Origin: Woeseiaceae bacterium
GTDB lineage: Bacteria > Pseudomonadota > Gammaproteobacteria > Steroidobacterales > Woeseiaceae
NCBI GenBank assembly: GCA_024640315.1
Contig: JAHEFF010000004.1
Location: forward strand, 90,588 to 128,566
Direction: 5' to 3'
DNA length: 37,979 nucleotides
Part shown: positions 15,532 to 24,872 of the stretch, piece by piece
How the letters are laid out: each line of letters opens with the position of its first letter
Numbering within the stretch: the stretch's first letter is position 1
Program-made: the position numbers and the translations under genes
The notes under the pieces: model-generated
The model's database searches: none
What the model saw: the letters and a program-made list of their open reading frames with translations, nothing else
Told to the model about the DNA's origin: nothing

Positions 15532-15704
15532 ACAGGGATGTACTTATGCCGCGGAGGACAGGATGTCCGGGAGCGGCGTTGTCACAGGGATGTACTTATG
15601 CCGCGACAAAATCGTCAGGAGCGATTTTGGACAACGCTGTAAGCGTTGGCCCGAAGGGCGGAGGGCAGGAAGCCCGACGCAACACAGGATGTCCGGGAGC
15701 GGCG
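15532..15704 (+). repeat. Interleaved direct repeats (R1-R2-R1-R2) in the trp leader
   Basis: Two different short sequences each occur twice. R1 (22 nt, beginning ACAGGGATGTACTTATGC) is at 15532-15553 and 15584-15605. R2 (21 nt, beginning ACAGGATGTCCGGGAGC) is at 15558-15578 and 15684-15704. Between the second R1 and second R2 is a G+C-rich stretch with small inverted segments (GTTGGCCCGAAGGGC, AAATCGT/AGCGATTTT). The block is non-coding and separates the attenuator from trpE. It looks like a dispersed intergenic repeat family, since the same kind of ACAGGGATGT unit is known to me from other gammaproteobacterial intergenic regions (recollection, not checked). Confidence 0.7.
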
Positions 15705-15722
15705 AAGTTGACCGGCCCATGA

Positions 15723-17137
15723 ATGACACTAGTGCCAGGAGCTCACGAATTACCTATGCAACCACCTTTTGACATCGCTGCCGACCTGGATACGCCGGTA
15801 TCGGCTTACCTGAAGCTCAAGGCACTCAGGCCGAGATATTTGCTCGAAAGTGTCGAGGGCGGCGAGCGCCTCGCACGCTACTCATTCCTCGGCTTTGGGG
15901 ATGCGCTGGATCTTCGCCTGGATGAAGCCGGCCTGACGATTGGCGACGAGCGCCGTAATCATCCGCTCGATCAACATGAATACCTCGATGCTCTGCGGCA
16001 TGCGCTAAGCATCGCGCCGGTGCCGAAGCCGGAGGTGGAAGGGTTGCCCTTCTCGGGCGGGCTTGTTGGTGTATCCGGGTATGACGTAGTGCGCCTGTTC
16101 GAGAAACTGCCGCATTTGAGCAAACCGCAATACGGCATACCGGAAGCCGCTTTCTGCGCCACATCGTCAACATTGGTTTTTGATCATCTTACGAGACGGG
16201 TTGCGCTACTACACGACGGTTCCGACGCCGAACGTGAAAGTCTGCGCAAAGAAGTGGTCCGACTGCTGCGCGGCGCCATTCCATCGAGTAATGAACGGGT
16301 ATCGGTTGCCGAGGCGACCGCCGGCATGACGGAAAAGGAATATTCCGATCGGGTGGATGCGTGCAAAGAATACATTGCGTGCGGTGATATCTATCAGATT
16401 GTCATCTCTGTTCTTTTCAAGGGGCGGACGAATGTCGAGCCGTTCGAGGTGTATAGAGCGCTCCGCCTTCTGAATCCATCGCCTTACATGTTCTTCTTCG
16501 AATTCGGCGAGCTTAAAGTCGCCGGCTCCTCACCAGAGGCGCTGGTCCGTCTTCATGATGGCAATGCATCGCTCCGTCCAATCGCCGGCACATTGCCGCG
16601 CGGCGCTACGCCGGATGAGGACTTGCAGAACGAGAAAGCGCTGCTTGCAGATCCGAAAGAATCGGCTGAGCACGTCATGCTGGTCGACCTTGCGCGCAAC
16701 GACCTCGGCCGGGTTGCGGAAGCTGGCAGCATTCGGGTAGACCCTTACCGTGCGATCGAACGATACAGCCACGTCATGCACATCGTTAGTGGCGTTCAGG
16801 GCAGGCTGGCCAGCCAGTACGATGCATTCGACCTGTTCGCCGCCAGTTTTCCCGCAGGCACGCTTGTCGGTGCGCCTAAAGTTCGCGCGATGGAAATAAT
16901 CGAGGAGATGGAAACCTCCGGGCGCGGCCTGTATGCAGGAACCGCAGGCTACTTTGGCGCAAGCGGAGACATGGACCAGGCCATTACCATTCGTACACTC
17001 GTGTTTAATGGCGACGAATACAGCTTCCAGGCAGGCGCCGGGATTGTGGCCGACAGTGTGCCTGAGAAGGAATATCAGGAGGTTCTCGCGAAGAGCGCAA
17101 TCCTGAGGCGAGCTCTGGAAATAGCGGGAGATGGCTT

Positions 17138-17141
<4 letters not shown>
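15723..17141 (+). CDS. trpE: Anthranilate synthase component I
   Basis: Converts chorismate plus ammonia (delivered by TrpG) to anthranilate, the first committed step to tryptophan. It is 472 aa. The feedback-site LLES element occurs as [17 protein letters not shown]. The chorismate-binding domain shows [50 protein letters not shown] and [17 protein letters not shown] chose the ATG at 15723 because its N-terminus ([18 protein letters not shown]) aligns with the usual start of TrpE proteins. An ATG at 15756, with AGGAG about 15 nt upstream, is the alternative. The 3' end overlaps trpG by 4 nt (GTGA). Expression is probably controlled by the upstream attenuator, and the enzyme by Trp feedback. 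Confidence 0.95.
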
Positions 17142-17718
<577 letters not shown>

Positions 17719-17722
<4 letters not shown>

Positions 17723-18744
17723 GCACGAACTATCCGGCCATTCTCGATCGCTTGCTAAATGGCGAATCGCTGGGCGAGGGCGAAGCCGCAATGCTGATGC
17801 ACGACCTTGCGAGCGGCGACGTCGAGCCGGCACTGGCCGGAGCGCTGCTCGCAGGTCTGCGTGCCAAAGGTGAGACGGCGGATGAAATCCGGGGTTTCGC
17901 CACAGCGATGCGCGAGCTCGCCCTGCATCCGGCCATACCTGAGGGGCCGCCGACGGTGGATACTGTTGGCACGGGTGGTGACGGTTCCGGCAGTCTGAAC
18001 CTGTCGACCGGCACCGGGCTTCTGGCCGCAGCGGCCGGTGCCCGCGTCGTCAAACACGGCAATCGATCGGTATCGTCGAAGTCCGGCAGTGCGGATATGC
18101 TTGAATGCCTGGGGATGCCAATGCCGCTCGATGAACAGGCGAGTATCGACTGCCTGGAAGCCCTCAATTTCACGTTCCTGTTCGCTCCCGCCTATCATCC
18201 TGCGATGAAAGCGATCATGCCCGTCCGTGGTGCGCTGGGAGTGCGCACCGTTTTCAACATACTCGGCCCGCTGGCTAATCCCGCGGCGCCTCCCTACATG
18301 CTGGTTGGTGCGTTCAGCCAGGAGATGGCGAAGCTGATGGCTGAAACCCTGTCCGGTATGCCAATTGAGCGGGCGTTTGTTGTTCACGGCGAGCCCGGCT
18401 GGGATGAGGCAACACCTGCGGGTCAGTTTGTTTTGTACGATGTGAGACCCGGGTCCGTTGACGAACAAACGAGGACTCCGGAGGATTACGGCATGAAGCG
18501 ATGCGCGCCTGAAGATCTTCGGGGTGGCGATGCAGCGCATAACGCAGCTGAGCTGACACGAGTGATGTCAGGCGAAGATCGGGGCGCACACAGAGATGCC
18601 CTTGTCATGGGAACGTCGCTGGTTCTGGAAGTCACTGGCAGCGCACGCGATCTTGCGGAAGGCGTGGCGCAGGCAGCGGCGGCTATCGACAATGGTCATG
18701 CTGCTGCATTCCTGAGCAAATTCCACACTCATTTCTCGGCTTGA
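17719..18744 (+). CDS. trpD: Anthranilate phosphoribosyltransferase
   Basis: Transfers phosphoribose from PRPP to anthranilate, the second step of the pathway. It is 341 aa and full length. PRPP-binding loop [17 protein letters not shown], the [15 protein letters not shown] segment and the anthranilate-site region [22 protein letters not shown] with [11 protein letters not shown] are all present. The ATG at 17719 lies in an ATGA overlap with trpG. Its stop overlaps the trpC start by one base (TGATG). Confidence 0.96.
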
Positions 18745-19553
18745 TGAGCAATTTTCTGCGGCAGATGGCGGAGACGAGCAGTGCCAGGGCAGAGGCGGCA
18801 CAAGCGTCATTCACTGACGACGAACTGGACCGCCCTGCGTATCCGCTGCGACTCGGAGCATTCGATCTCATCGCTGAAATCAAGAATCGTTCTCCAGCGG
18901 AAGGCGAACTGGCCGTTGGCGCAGGCAGCAGAATCGAAAGAGCCAAACGCTATGTTCAAGGTGGCGCAGCGGCTATTTCGGTGCTAACCGAACCCGAGAG
19001 GTTCGACGGAGACCTGACACATCTCGAAGAAGTCGTGAATGCCGTTGCCGGGGAGAATGTTCCCGTCATGCGTAAGGATTTTCTTGTTGACCCGATCCAG
19101 ATCCTGGAAGCGAAATCCTGTGGTGCGAGTGGCGTGCTACTGATCGCTGCGATGCTGGATGACCGGTTGCTCGCGAGCATGCTCGACTGCGCGTTCGAGC
19201 ACGGCTTGTTTGTATTGCTCGAGTCATTTGGTGAACTTGAACTCGAACGAACCGTGCACTTGTTGCAGCGAATAAAGTACCGGGAAAAAGCACAACAGAA
19301 CAAACTTCTTGTCGGCGTAAACACGCGCGATCTGCGTACGCTGGTCGTCCAGCCCTCCCGGTTGCGTCAATTCGGACCATTGCTGCCAGCAGGTGTGACC
19401 TGTGTAGCGGAAAGCGGGTTGCACACCGCCGACGATGCTGCGAACGTGGTTGGCTGGGGTTATCGCATGGCTTTGGTTGGCACTGCCCTGATGCGCGCGG
19501 ATGACCCGGCCGGACTGATTTCCGACATGTTGCAGGCCGGAAGAGCGGTATGA
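18744..19553 (+). CDS. trpC: Indole-3-glycerol-phosphate synthase
   Basis: Closes the indole ring, turning CdRP into indole-3-glycerol phosphate, as a TIM barrel of 269 aa. Catalytic residues are visible in LIAEIKNRSPAEGEL (Lys47, with the usual KRxSPS element relaxed to KNRSPA), VPVMRKDFLVDP and the GVNTRDLRTL loop. The ATG at 18744 in TGATG is preferred to the TTG one codon earlier. It is a stand-alone gene, not the TrpC-TrpF fusion found in enterobacteria. ATGA overlap with trpF follows. Confidence 0.95.
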   Translation: MSNFLRQMAETSSARAEAAQASFTDDELDRPAYPLRLGAFDLIAEIKNRSPAEGELAVGAGSRIERAKRYVQGGAAAISVLTEPERFDGDLTHLEEVVNAVAGENVPVMRKDFLVDPIQILEAKSCGASGVLLIAAMLDDRLLASMLDCAFEHGLFVLLESFGELELERTVHLLQRIKYREKAQQNKLLVGVNTRDLRTLVVQPSRLRQFGPLLPAGVTCVAESGLHTADDAANVVGWGYRMALVGTALMRADDPAGLISDMLQAGRAV

Positions 19554-20143
19554 CGACGCTGGTAAAGATCTGCGGAATGACCGACGAACGTGCGGTCCAA
19601 TCCGCGGTGGAGGCAGGCGCAGACGCGGTTGGCTTCGTGTTTTTCGACAAATCCCCGCGCAACATCGCACCGAACGCAGCTGCGATACTGGCGGCAAGTG
19701 TTCCGGGGCATGTAAGAAAGGTAGCCGTGATGCTGCATCCGGACGCCAGTCTTTGGGATGAAGTCCGCAGTGTGCTCAAGCCTGACGCCCTGCAGACTGA
19801 TAGCGAGGACTTTGCGTATCTCAGTGTGGAACGCGGTATTGAAAAGTGGCCGGTTCTCCGTGAAGGTGCGGTGCCGGGAACCGGTCAGTTTCCCGGGATA
19901 TTCGTTTATGAGGGCAGGAAGAGCGGGATGGGCGAGACGGTTGACTGGGAGACTGCCGCCGCAATTGCCCGGGAGGGCCGAATGATCCTGGCCGGCGGTC
20001 TCAGTGCGGACAATGTGGCAGAGGCCATTGCGAGGGTGGCGCCATACGGTGTCGATGTATCGAGCGCGGTTGAGTCACGACCGGGCGTAAAAGATGCCGC
20101 AAGAATCGCGGCGTTTGTCGAGGCGGCAAGAGCTGCCGGATAG
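19550..20143 (+). CDS. trpF: Phosphoribosylanthranilate isomerase
   Basis: Amadori rearrangement of phosphoribosylanthranilate to CdRP, by a small TIM barrel of 197 aa. The catalytic Cys is in VKICGMTD (Cys8), the phosphate-binding segment is ILAGGLSADNV, and the catalytic Asp is in YGVDVSSAVESRPGVKD. It starts in an ATGA overlap with trpC. After it there is a 21-nt gap to trpB, the only junction in the structural operon that is not overlapping. The gap holds AAGGATGGAAAAC-type purine-rich sequence that could be the trpB ribosome site. Confidence 0.94.
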   Translation: MTTLVKICGMTDERAVQSAVEAGADAVGFVFFDKSPRNIAPNAAAILAASVPGHVRKVAVMLHPDASLWDEVRSVLKPDALQTDSEDFAYLSVERGIEKWPVLREGAVPGTGQFPGIFVYEGRKSGMGETVDWETAAAIAREGRMILAGGLSADNVAEAIARVAPYGVDVSSAVESRPGVKDAARIAAFVEAARAAG

Positions 20144-20164
20144 ATTAAGGATGGAAAACAGAAT

Positions 20165-21421
20165 ATGAAATCGGTACTTGATGCCAGCGAGGCGGCGGCC
20201 CTGCTGGAGGCATCCATAGCAGGGACGCTTCCGGACGAGCGCGGCAGATTCGGCCCCTTTGGTGGCCGCTACGTTCCTGAAACCCTCGTGCCCGCTTTCG
20301 AGCGGCTCGAAAAGGGTATCGCTCTGCATTTACACAGCGAAGATTTCCAGTCCGAATTTCGCTCGGAACTTCGCACGTGGGTTGGCCGACCGACGGCGCT
20401 GACATTCGCGCCGCGATTGTCAGCGCGCTGGGGAGCCCAGGTCTGGCTGAAGCGTGAGGACCTGGCGCATACGGGCGCGCACAAGATAAATAACGCCATA
20501 GGTCAGGCCATCCTGGCAAAACGTCTTGGCGCGAAACGGATCATTGCGGAAACGGGCGCCGGGCAGCACGGTGTCGCATCCGCCGCGGCATGCGCGCGTG
20601 TCGGGCTGCCGTGTCGTGTATACATGGGCGCCGTCGATATAGAGCGGCAGGCGCCAAACGTTGATCGCATGCTTCGCCTGGGCGCAGAGGTGTTCCCGGT
20701 CGAGTCCGGCGACAAGACCCTGCGCGCCGCCATCGACGAGGCGCTGCGCGAGTGGGTGACGGACCCGGCTGGCACCTATTACCTCATTGGTTCAGCTGTC
20801 GGCGCACATCCGTATCCCTACCTGGTGCGCGAGTTGCAGTCCGTAATCGGGCGCGAAGCACGTGCACAAATGCTGGAACTGGCGGGCGGACTGCCGGATG
20901 CAGCCTTTGCCTGTGTCGGCGGTGGTTCGAACGCCATCGGCCTTTTCTATCCGTTGCTTGGTGATCGCGACATCGAACTGATCGGTGTCGAGGCCGGCGG
21001 TACCGGAGGCGGCCTGGGACAGAACGCTGCAACACTCGCAACCGGAACACCTGGCGTATTGCAGGGTAGCTATTCAATCATCCTGCAGGATGAGAATGGC
21101 AACGTTCAGGAAACGCATTCGATATCAGCTGGCCTGGACTACTCCGGTGTGGGTCCGGAACACGCACTGTTGCAGGCTGTCGGCCGCGTAACCTATGTTG
21201 CGGCGAGCGACCAGGAGGCGCTGGACGCGCTGGAAGAACTCTGCGAAACGGAGGGGATACTGACCGCACTGGAAACTGCTCATGCCTATGCCTCGGCGAA
21301 GAAATGGGCGAAGGAAAACCCGGGCAAACGTATCCTGATCGGCAACTCAGGACGGGGCGACAAGGACATGCCAACGCTTACACAATATCCGGCAAGGACC
21401 AATACCAATGCAGCCGCATGA
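20165..21421 (+). CDS. trpB: Tryptophan synthase beta subunit
   Basis: PLP enzyme that joins indole and serine to make tryptophan; 418 aa. The PLP lysine is Lys107 in AHTGAHKINNAIGQA. GRFGPFGGRYVPETL, ETGAGQHGVASA and the phosphate-binding loop CVGGGSNAIG are intact. The N-terminus is about 20 residues longer than E. coli TrpB before FGPFGGRYVPE, which is common outside enterobacteria. It overlaps trpA by 14 nt, which should favour equal production of the two subunits of the alpha2-beta2 complex. Confidence 0.97.
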   Translation: MKSVLDASEAAALLEASIAGTLPDERGRFGPFGGRYVPETLVPAFERLEKGIALHLHSEDFQSEFRSELRTWVGRPTALTFAPRLSARWGAQVWLKREDLAHTGAHKINNAIGQAILAKRLGAKRIIAETGAGQHGVASAAACARVGLPCRVYMGAVDIERQAPNVDRMLRLGAEVFPVESGDKTLRAAIDEALREWVTDPAGTYYLIGSAVGAHPYPYLVRELQSVIGREARAQMLELAGGLPDAAFACVGGGSNAIGLFYPLLGDRDIELIGVEAGGTGGGLGQNAATLATGTPGVLQGSYSIILQDENGNVQETHSISAGLDYSGVGPEHALLQAVGRVTYVAASDQEALDALEELCETEGILTALETAHAYASAKKWAKENPGKRILIGNSGRGDKDMPTLTQYPARTNTNAAA

Positions 21422-22172
21422 ACGAATCGGCGAGGCAATCGCCGCAGCAAACAAAGAAGGGCGAACAGGCCTGGTGCCTTTCATCACCGCCGGTTACCCG
21501 GATCCCGACGCATTTATCGATACCTTGAGGGCGGTCGCCACAGTGGGCGATGTCGTCGAACTTGGCGTACCGTTCTCCGACCCCATGGCCGATGGGATGA
21601 CTATTCAACGGTCGAGTTTTACAGCAATCGAAAATGGCGTAACGCTCAAGTGGATTTTCGACCAGCTTGCCGCGGCGGAGGCGATCGATGCGCCACTGGT
21701 CATGATGTCTTACCTGAACCCGCTGATGTCATTTGGTTATGACAATCTCGCCGTTCGCGCGCGTGAAACCGGCGTCTGCGCCTTTATCGTTCCGGATTTG
21801 CCATTCGAGGAGTCCGCTGAAATACGTGGGGCTCTCGACAACGAAGGTGTTGGATTAATCCAGCTTGTGACACCGGCCACACCCGACGACAGGCTGAAAA
21901 CGCTGGCAAATGCGTCAAAAGGTTTTCTGTACGCAGTGACCATCACGGGTATTACGGGTGGTGGAGCAGGTTTGCCGGGTGATTTGTCCGAATACCTGGA
22001 CAAGGTGAAGTCAGTTTCGCCGCTGCCGGTTTGCGCGGGATTCGGCATTCGCAGCTCGGCTGATGTCATCAATGTCGGTAAACATGTTTCCGGCGCGATA
22101 GTGGGTTCGGCGCTTGTCGAAGTGCTCGAACGCGGCGAAGACCCGGCTGCATATCTGCAGGGATTGAGGTGA
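21408..22172 (+). CDS. trpA: Tryptophan synthase alpha subunit
   Basis: Cleaves indole-3-glycerol phosphate to indole, which is channelled to TrpB. It is 254 aa. Catalytic Glu51 is in ELGVPFSDP and Asp62 in MADGMTIQ, the latter written PxADGPTIQ in most homologues, so Met replaces Pro here. The phosphate-binding elements ITGITGGG and FGIRSSADV are present. It begins inside the 3' end of trpB, and its TGA overlaps a GTG that starts the DUF2007 gene, so that gene is part of the operon. Confidence 0.96.
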   Translation: MQPHERIGEAIAAANKEGRTGLVPFITAGYPDPDAFIDTLRAVATVGDVVELGVPFSDPMADGMTIQRSSFTAIENGVTLKWIFDQLAAAEAIDAPLVMMSYLNPLMSFGYDNLAVRARETGVCAFIVPDLPFEESAEIRGALDNEGVGLIQLVTPATPDDRLKTLANASKGFLYAVTITGITGGGAGLPGDLSEYLDKVKSVSPLPVCAGFGIRSSADVINVGKHVSGAIVGSALVEVLERGEDPAAYLQGLR

Positions 22173-22471
22173 AGAAAGTCACGTCGGCCGATTCACTGAT
22201 TACGATCAATCACTACAAAAACCTGTTGACGAGCGAGGGCATTTCCGCGTTCCTGAAAAATGAACATTTCGGCTCGATCATGGGTGAAGTTCCGTTCCAG
22301 GAAGTCTGGCCGGAACTTTGGGTTGCACATGACCTCGATTATGATCGCGCGCTGCAACTCATTGACAGCGCGAAGATCGCGGACGAAAGTCCGGCGGCAT
22401 CATGGCGATGCAAGACTTGTGGGGAGCAAATCGAAGGACAGTTCAGCGTTTGCTGGAAATGTGGTGCGTAG
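22169..22471 (+). CDS. DUF2007-type small protein with C-terminal zinc ribbon
   Basis: 100-aa predicted cytosolic protein. Residues 1-65 resemble the DUF2007 ferredoxin-like fold (putative signal-transducing domain): a helix with NHYKNLLTSEGISAFLKN followed by ELWVAHDLDYDRALQLI. Residues ~77-100 form a zinc-ribbon knuckle pair, WRCKTCGEQ and SVCWKCGA (two CxxC). The GTG start overlaps the trpA stop (GTGA), so translation is coupled to the trp operon. No role in tryptophan synthesis is known to me. A partner or regulatory function is possible but not shown. Confidence 0.8.
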   Translation: MKKVTSADSLITINHYKNLLTSEGISAFLKNEHFGSIMGEVPFQEVWPELWVAHDLDYDRALQLIDSAKIADESPAASWRCKTCGEQIEGQFSVCWKCGA

Positions 22472-22478
22472 TGCCCGC

Positions 22479-22508
22479 CGTCATTGCGAGCGTAGCAAAG
22501 TGATGACG
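22479..22508. repeat. Short palindromic intergenic repeat between convergent genes
   Basis: CGTCAT (22479-22484) and ATGACG (22503-22508) form an inverted repeat around GCGAGCGTAGCAAAG. The word CGTCATTGCGAGCGnAGC is familiar to me as a dispersed short palindromic element in many bacterial genomes. It fills almost the whole 37-nt gap between the trp operon end and the GGDEF gene. It could act as a weak two-way terminator, but it has no T-tract. Confidence 0.5.
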
Positions 22509-24608
22509 CTAGGGGCTGCCGCGGGACATTAACCTCGTCCCTGCAATTTCACTTCGGAGAATGCGCGACACTTTATCTGCCTGCATCGGGCGGCTAATCA
22601 GAAAACCCTGCGCGAGATCGCAATTGCAGCTACGTAAAAATTCGAGCTGTGGAATGGTTTCGACACCCTCGGCGGCGACTTCTATGTCAAGGCCCCGGGC
22701 CATTGCGATTGCAGCGCGGACGATGCGCTGGTGACTGCCATTAACCTCAACATCCTGAATGAGTGACTGATCCAGAACAAAACTGTCGATGACGCCCGTA
22801 TCCAGTGAACTGAATGACACGTCCCGGGTGCCGAAGTGGTCAAGAGAGAGCCTGACGCCAAGCCGGCGCAGGCCATGCAGCGTCTCCAGTTCTGCCGAGC
22901 GCTGCCGGACGATTTCGCCATCGCCAATTTCCAGCTCTATGCAGCCGGCGTCGAGAGCGTTATTCGTAATCGCGGATGCAACCGTCTCAACGAGGCGGCC
23001 CTGCTTCAGCTGTTGCTGCGAAAGATTAATCGCGATTGACAGGTCCGGAAGTTCAAATCGTTGCTGCCATGAGGCAAGTTGCCGGCACGCTGTGTTGATG
23101 ATCCACTCACCCGCGGAATGAATCAGGCCGCTACTTTCCAATATCGACAGGAAGCGGCCAGGCGGCAACAGCCCGAAACGAGGATGCTGCCACCGTAGCA
23201 ACGCCTCGAGACCGATCAGCCTGCCGGTATCCACATCTATGCGCGGCTGGTAGTGCAATACAAGCTCGTTTCTTACAAGCGCGTGTCGCAAACCTATTTC
23301 GAGCTCCTCACGCTGCTCCAGCTTCGTGTTGAGCGAATTCGAGTAGTACTGGAAGCGTCCGCCACCTCGATTTTTCGCCTGGTACATCGCGAGATCGGCC
23401 GCCTTGATCAGGCGCTCCGGAGTTTCACCGGCACCAGGGTATACAGCGATGCCAATGCTTGGCGTTGCATAGACTTCGCTACCGTTGACGTCGTACTTGT
23501 CAGAAAGAACCAGAACCAGTTTTTGTGCGGCAGCCGCGGCATTGCGTGATTCACCGAAGTCTTCGAGACAAACAATGAACTCGTCGCCACCCCAGCGACC
23601 AGAGGTGTCGCCAACCCGAAGGTTCCTGTTGAGTCGTTCTGCAACCTGGCGAAGCAACTCGTCGCCAATGTCATGGCCGAGCGTGTCATTCACCGACTTG
23701 AACCGATCCAGGTCGATAAACAGGACGGCTAGCGGCCGGTTATTCCTCTGGCTGCGCCCCATCGCTTTTTGCAGTTGTTCGGCGAACAAACGCCGGTTCG
23801 GCAGTCGCGTAAGTTCGTCAAACTGGGCACGCTTCTCAAGTTCGACTGTCCTGCGCATAATGTCAGTGACATCTCTAAACGTAATCACGCCGCCTACGAG
23901 TGAGCGATTGGCATCGTAAAGCCCCTGGCCGTTGATGCTGAGAATCGTATCAACCTGATCAGGTACTTTGTACGTAGCAACCTGGTTACCAAACTTCTCA
24001 CCGCGACAAGCTTTGACCAGTGGCAGGTCATCGTGGTCGATTTCTGTCGAGCCGTCCGCGGTTGTATTGCAGAAAGACTGCGTCCATTCACTGCCAGGTT
24101 GTTGCCGTGGTGACAGGCCAAGGATAGATCTGGCGGCAGGATTGATGTCCAGCACATGACCGTGTCGGTCGACAACGATGGCGCCATCATTAATGCTCTT
24201 CAGAATCGAAAGAACAGTGCTGTCTGTTTCGGAAAGTCGTGCAAGCAGCCGGTAGCGCTGGGTGGCATGATCAATGACTGATTCGATTTCTTCATGTCCC
24301 GCGTCGTCCGCACAGAGATACCCCTGGGCGCCGGCACGGACGGCGGCGATGCCACGATGCTCTGTTTCGCGACGGGTAACCGCCACGACGGGCCCGGCGC
24401 CGAGAGACTGGATCAGCGCGCGCAACGACACGTCGGAATTGGCCGGTGGCTCGAACATGATGAGGTCAACCGGATTCAGGTTGTCGTCCGGCATTACGAG
24501 ATCTTTGTAGCGGACGATTTGGCCACAGCAGGCGTATGCTTCCAGTTTATTGCAGAAACCGGTAGCGAATTCGCTGTCACCGAGATACAGAATCGAGCGC
24601 CCCGCCAT
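22509..24608 (-). CDS. Pseudo-receiver-PAS-GGDEF-EAL protein; EAL probably inactive
   Basis: 699-aa cytosolic cyclic-di-GMP protein. Residues 1-120 look like a receiver fold lacking the phospho-acceptor Asp (VDLIMFEPP), ~130-250 are a PAS domain, and ~260-425 a GGDEF domain. The GGDEF motif at 340-344 is intact, the inhibitory site RVGD at 331-334 is present, and FIDLDRFKSVND is conserved. This half should make c-di-GMP. The EAL half (~435-690) keeps Glu468 (EALLRW), Asn528, Glu647 (AEGVE) and Gln667. It has Asp563 where the usual ITE Glu is, Asp-His (590-591) instead of Asp-Asp, and Val611 instead of the catalytic Lys. Phosphodiesterase activity is therefore doubtful. Residue matching is by eye. 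Confidence 0.9.
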   Translation of the reverse strand: MAGRSILYLGDSEFATGFCNKLEAYACCGQIVRYKDLVMPDDNLNPVDLIMFEPPANSDVSLRALIQSLGAGPVVAVTRRETEHRGIAAVRAGAQGYLCADDAGHEEIESVIDHATQRYRLLARLSETDSTVLSILKSINDGAIVVDRHGHVLDINPAARSILGLSPRQQPGSEWTQSFCNTTADGSTEIDHDDLPLVKACRGEKFGNQVATYKVPDQVDTILSINGQGLYDANRSLVGGVITFRDVTDIMRRTVELEKRAQFDELTRLPNRRLFAEQLQKAMGRSQRNNRPLAVLFIDLDRFKSVNDTLGHDIGDELLRQVAERLNRNLRVGDTSGRWGGDEFIVCLEDFGESRNAAAAAQKLVLVLSDKYDVNGSEVYATPSIGIAVYPGAGETPERLIKAADLAMYQAKNRGGGRFQYYSNSLNTKLEQREELEIGLRHALVRNELVLHYQPRIDVDTGRLIGLEALLRWQHPRFGLLPPGRFLSILESSGLIHSAGEWIINTACRQLASWQQRFELPDLSIAINLSQQQLKQGRLVETVASAITNNALDAGCIELEIGDGEIVRQRSAELETLHGLRRLGVRLSLDHFGTRDVSFSSLDTGVIDSFVLDQSLIQDVEVNGSHQRIVRAAIAMARGLDIEVAAEGVETIPQLEFLRSCNCDLAQGFLISRPMQADKVSRILRSEIAGTRLMSRGSP

Positions 24609-24712
24609 CGGTCTTACGTTGCCTCCACTGGCAACTCAAGCCTGATTTTCTGCATGCTGCGGGCTGTCAGGTTGAGTTTGCTGTTTGCGATCATTGTTTT
24701 TTTTAGTATTTG

Positions 24713-24731
24713 CGTTACGGAGACCGTAACG
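24713..24731. promoter_or_regulatory. Perfect palindrome, possible operator
   Basis: CGTTACGG-AGA-CCGTAACG is an 8-bp perfect inverted repeat with a 3-nt centre. It lies in the 264-nt gap between the GGDEF gene and the ECF sigma gene, just after a run of eight T. Possible roles are a dyad operator for either gene or a short hairpin. A TTGACG element follows at 24744-24749, but I see no convincing -10 box at the right distance. Apart from these the gap shows nothing I can name. Confidence 0.4.
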
Positions 24732-24872
24732 TGCTTCCGTAGCTTGACGCATAATACCAGAATCGGTGAAAAACTCATTATGAAATCAATAATTTGGCTA
24801 TTTTGAGCCCTCGACTTAAACCCATCAGCGATATGCAACATCAAAGTACTAAAGGAAAGGGAGAAGAGTCCA

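Noticed and set aside
15532..15704. CRISPR-like array from the repeated units
   Set aside because: Only two copies of each of two different words with unequal spacing (52 and 126 nt) and no cas genes. This is not an array.
15512..15772. 86-codon frame running over the leader repeats into trpE
   Set aside because: It is created by the R1/R2 repeats, is out of frame with trpE, and has no homology or ribosome site that I can see.
17755..18540. 261-codon open frame antisense to trpD
   Set aside because: It lies fully within an intact trpD with all conserved motifs, and its translation is arginine/glycine-rich without a recognisable domain.
24787..24820. Promoter TTGGCT-N17-TAAACC upstream of the ECF sigma gene
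   Set aside because: Both boxes are weak matches, and an ECF-type autoregulated promoter would look different. Not listed as a feature.
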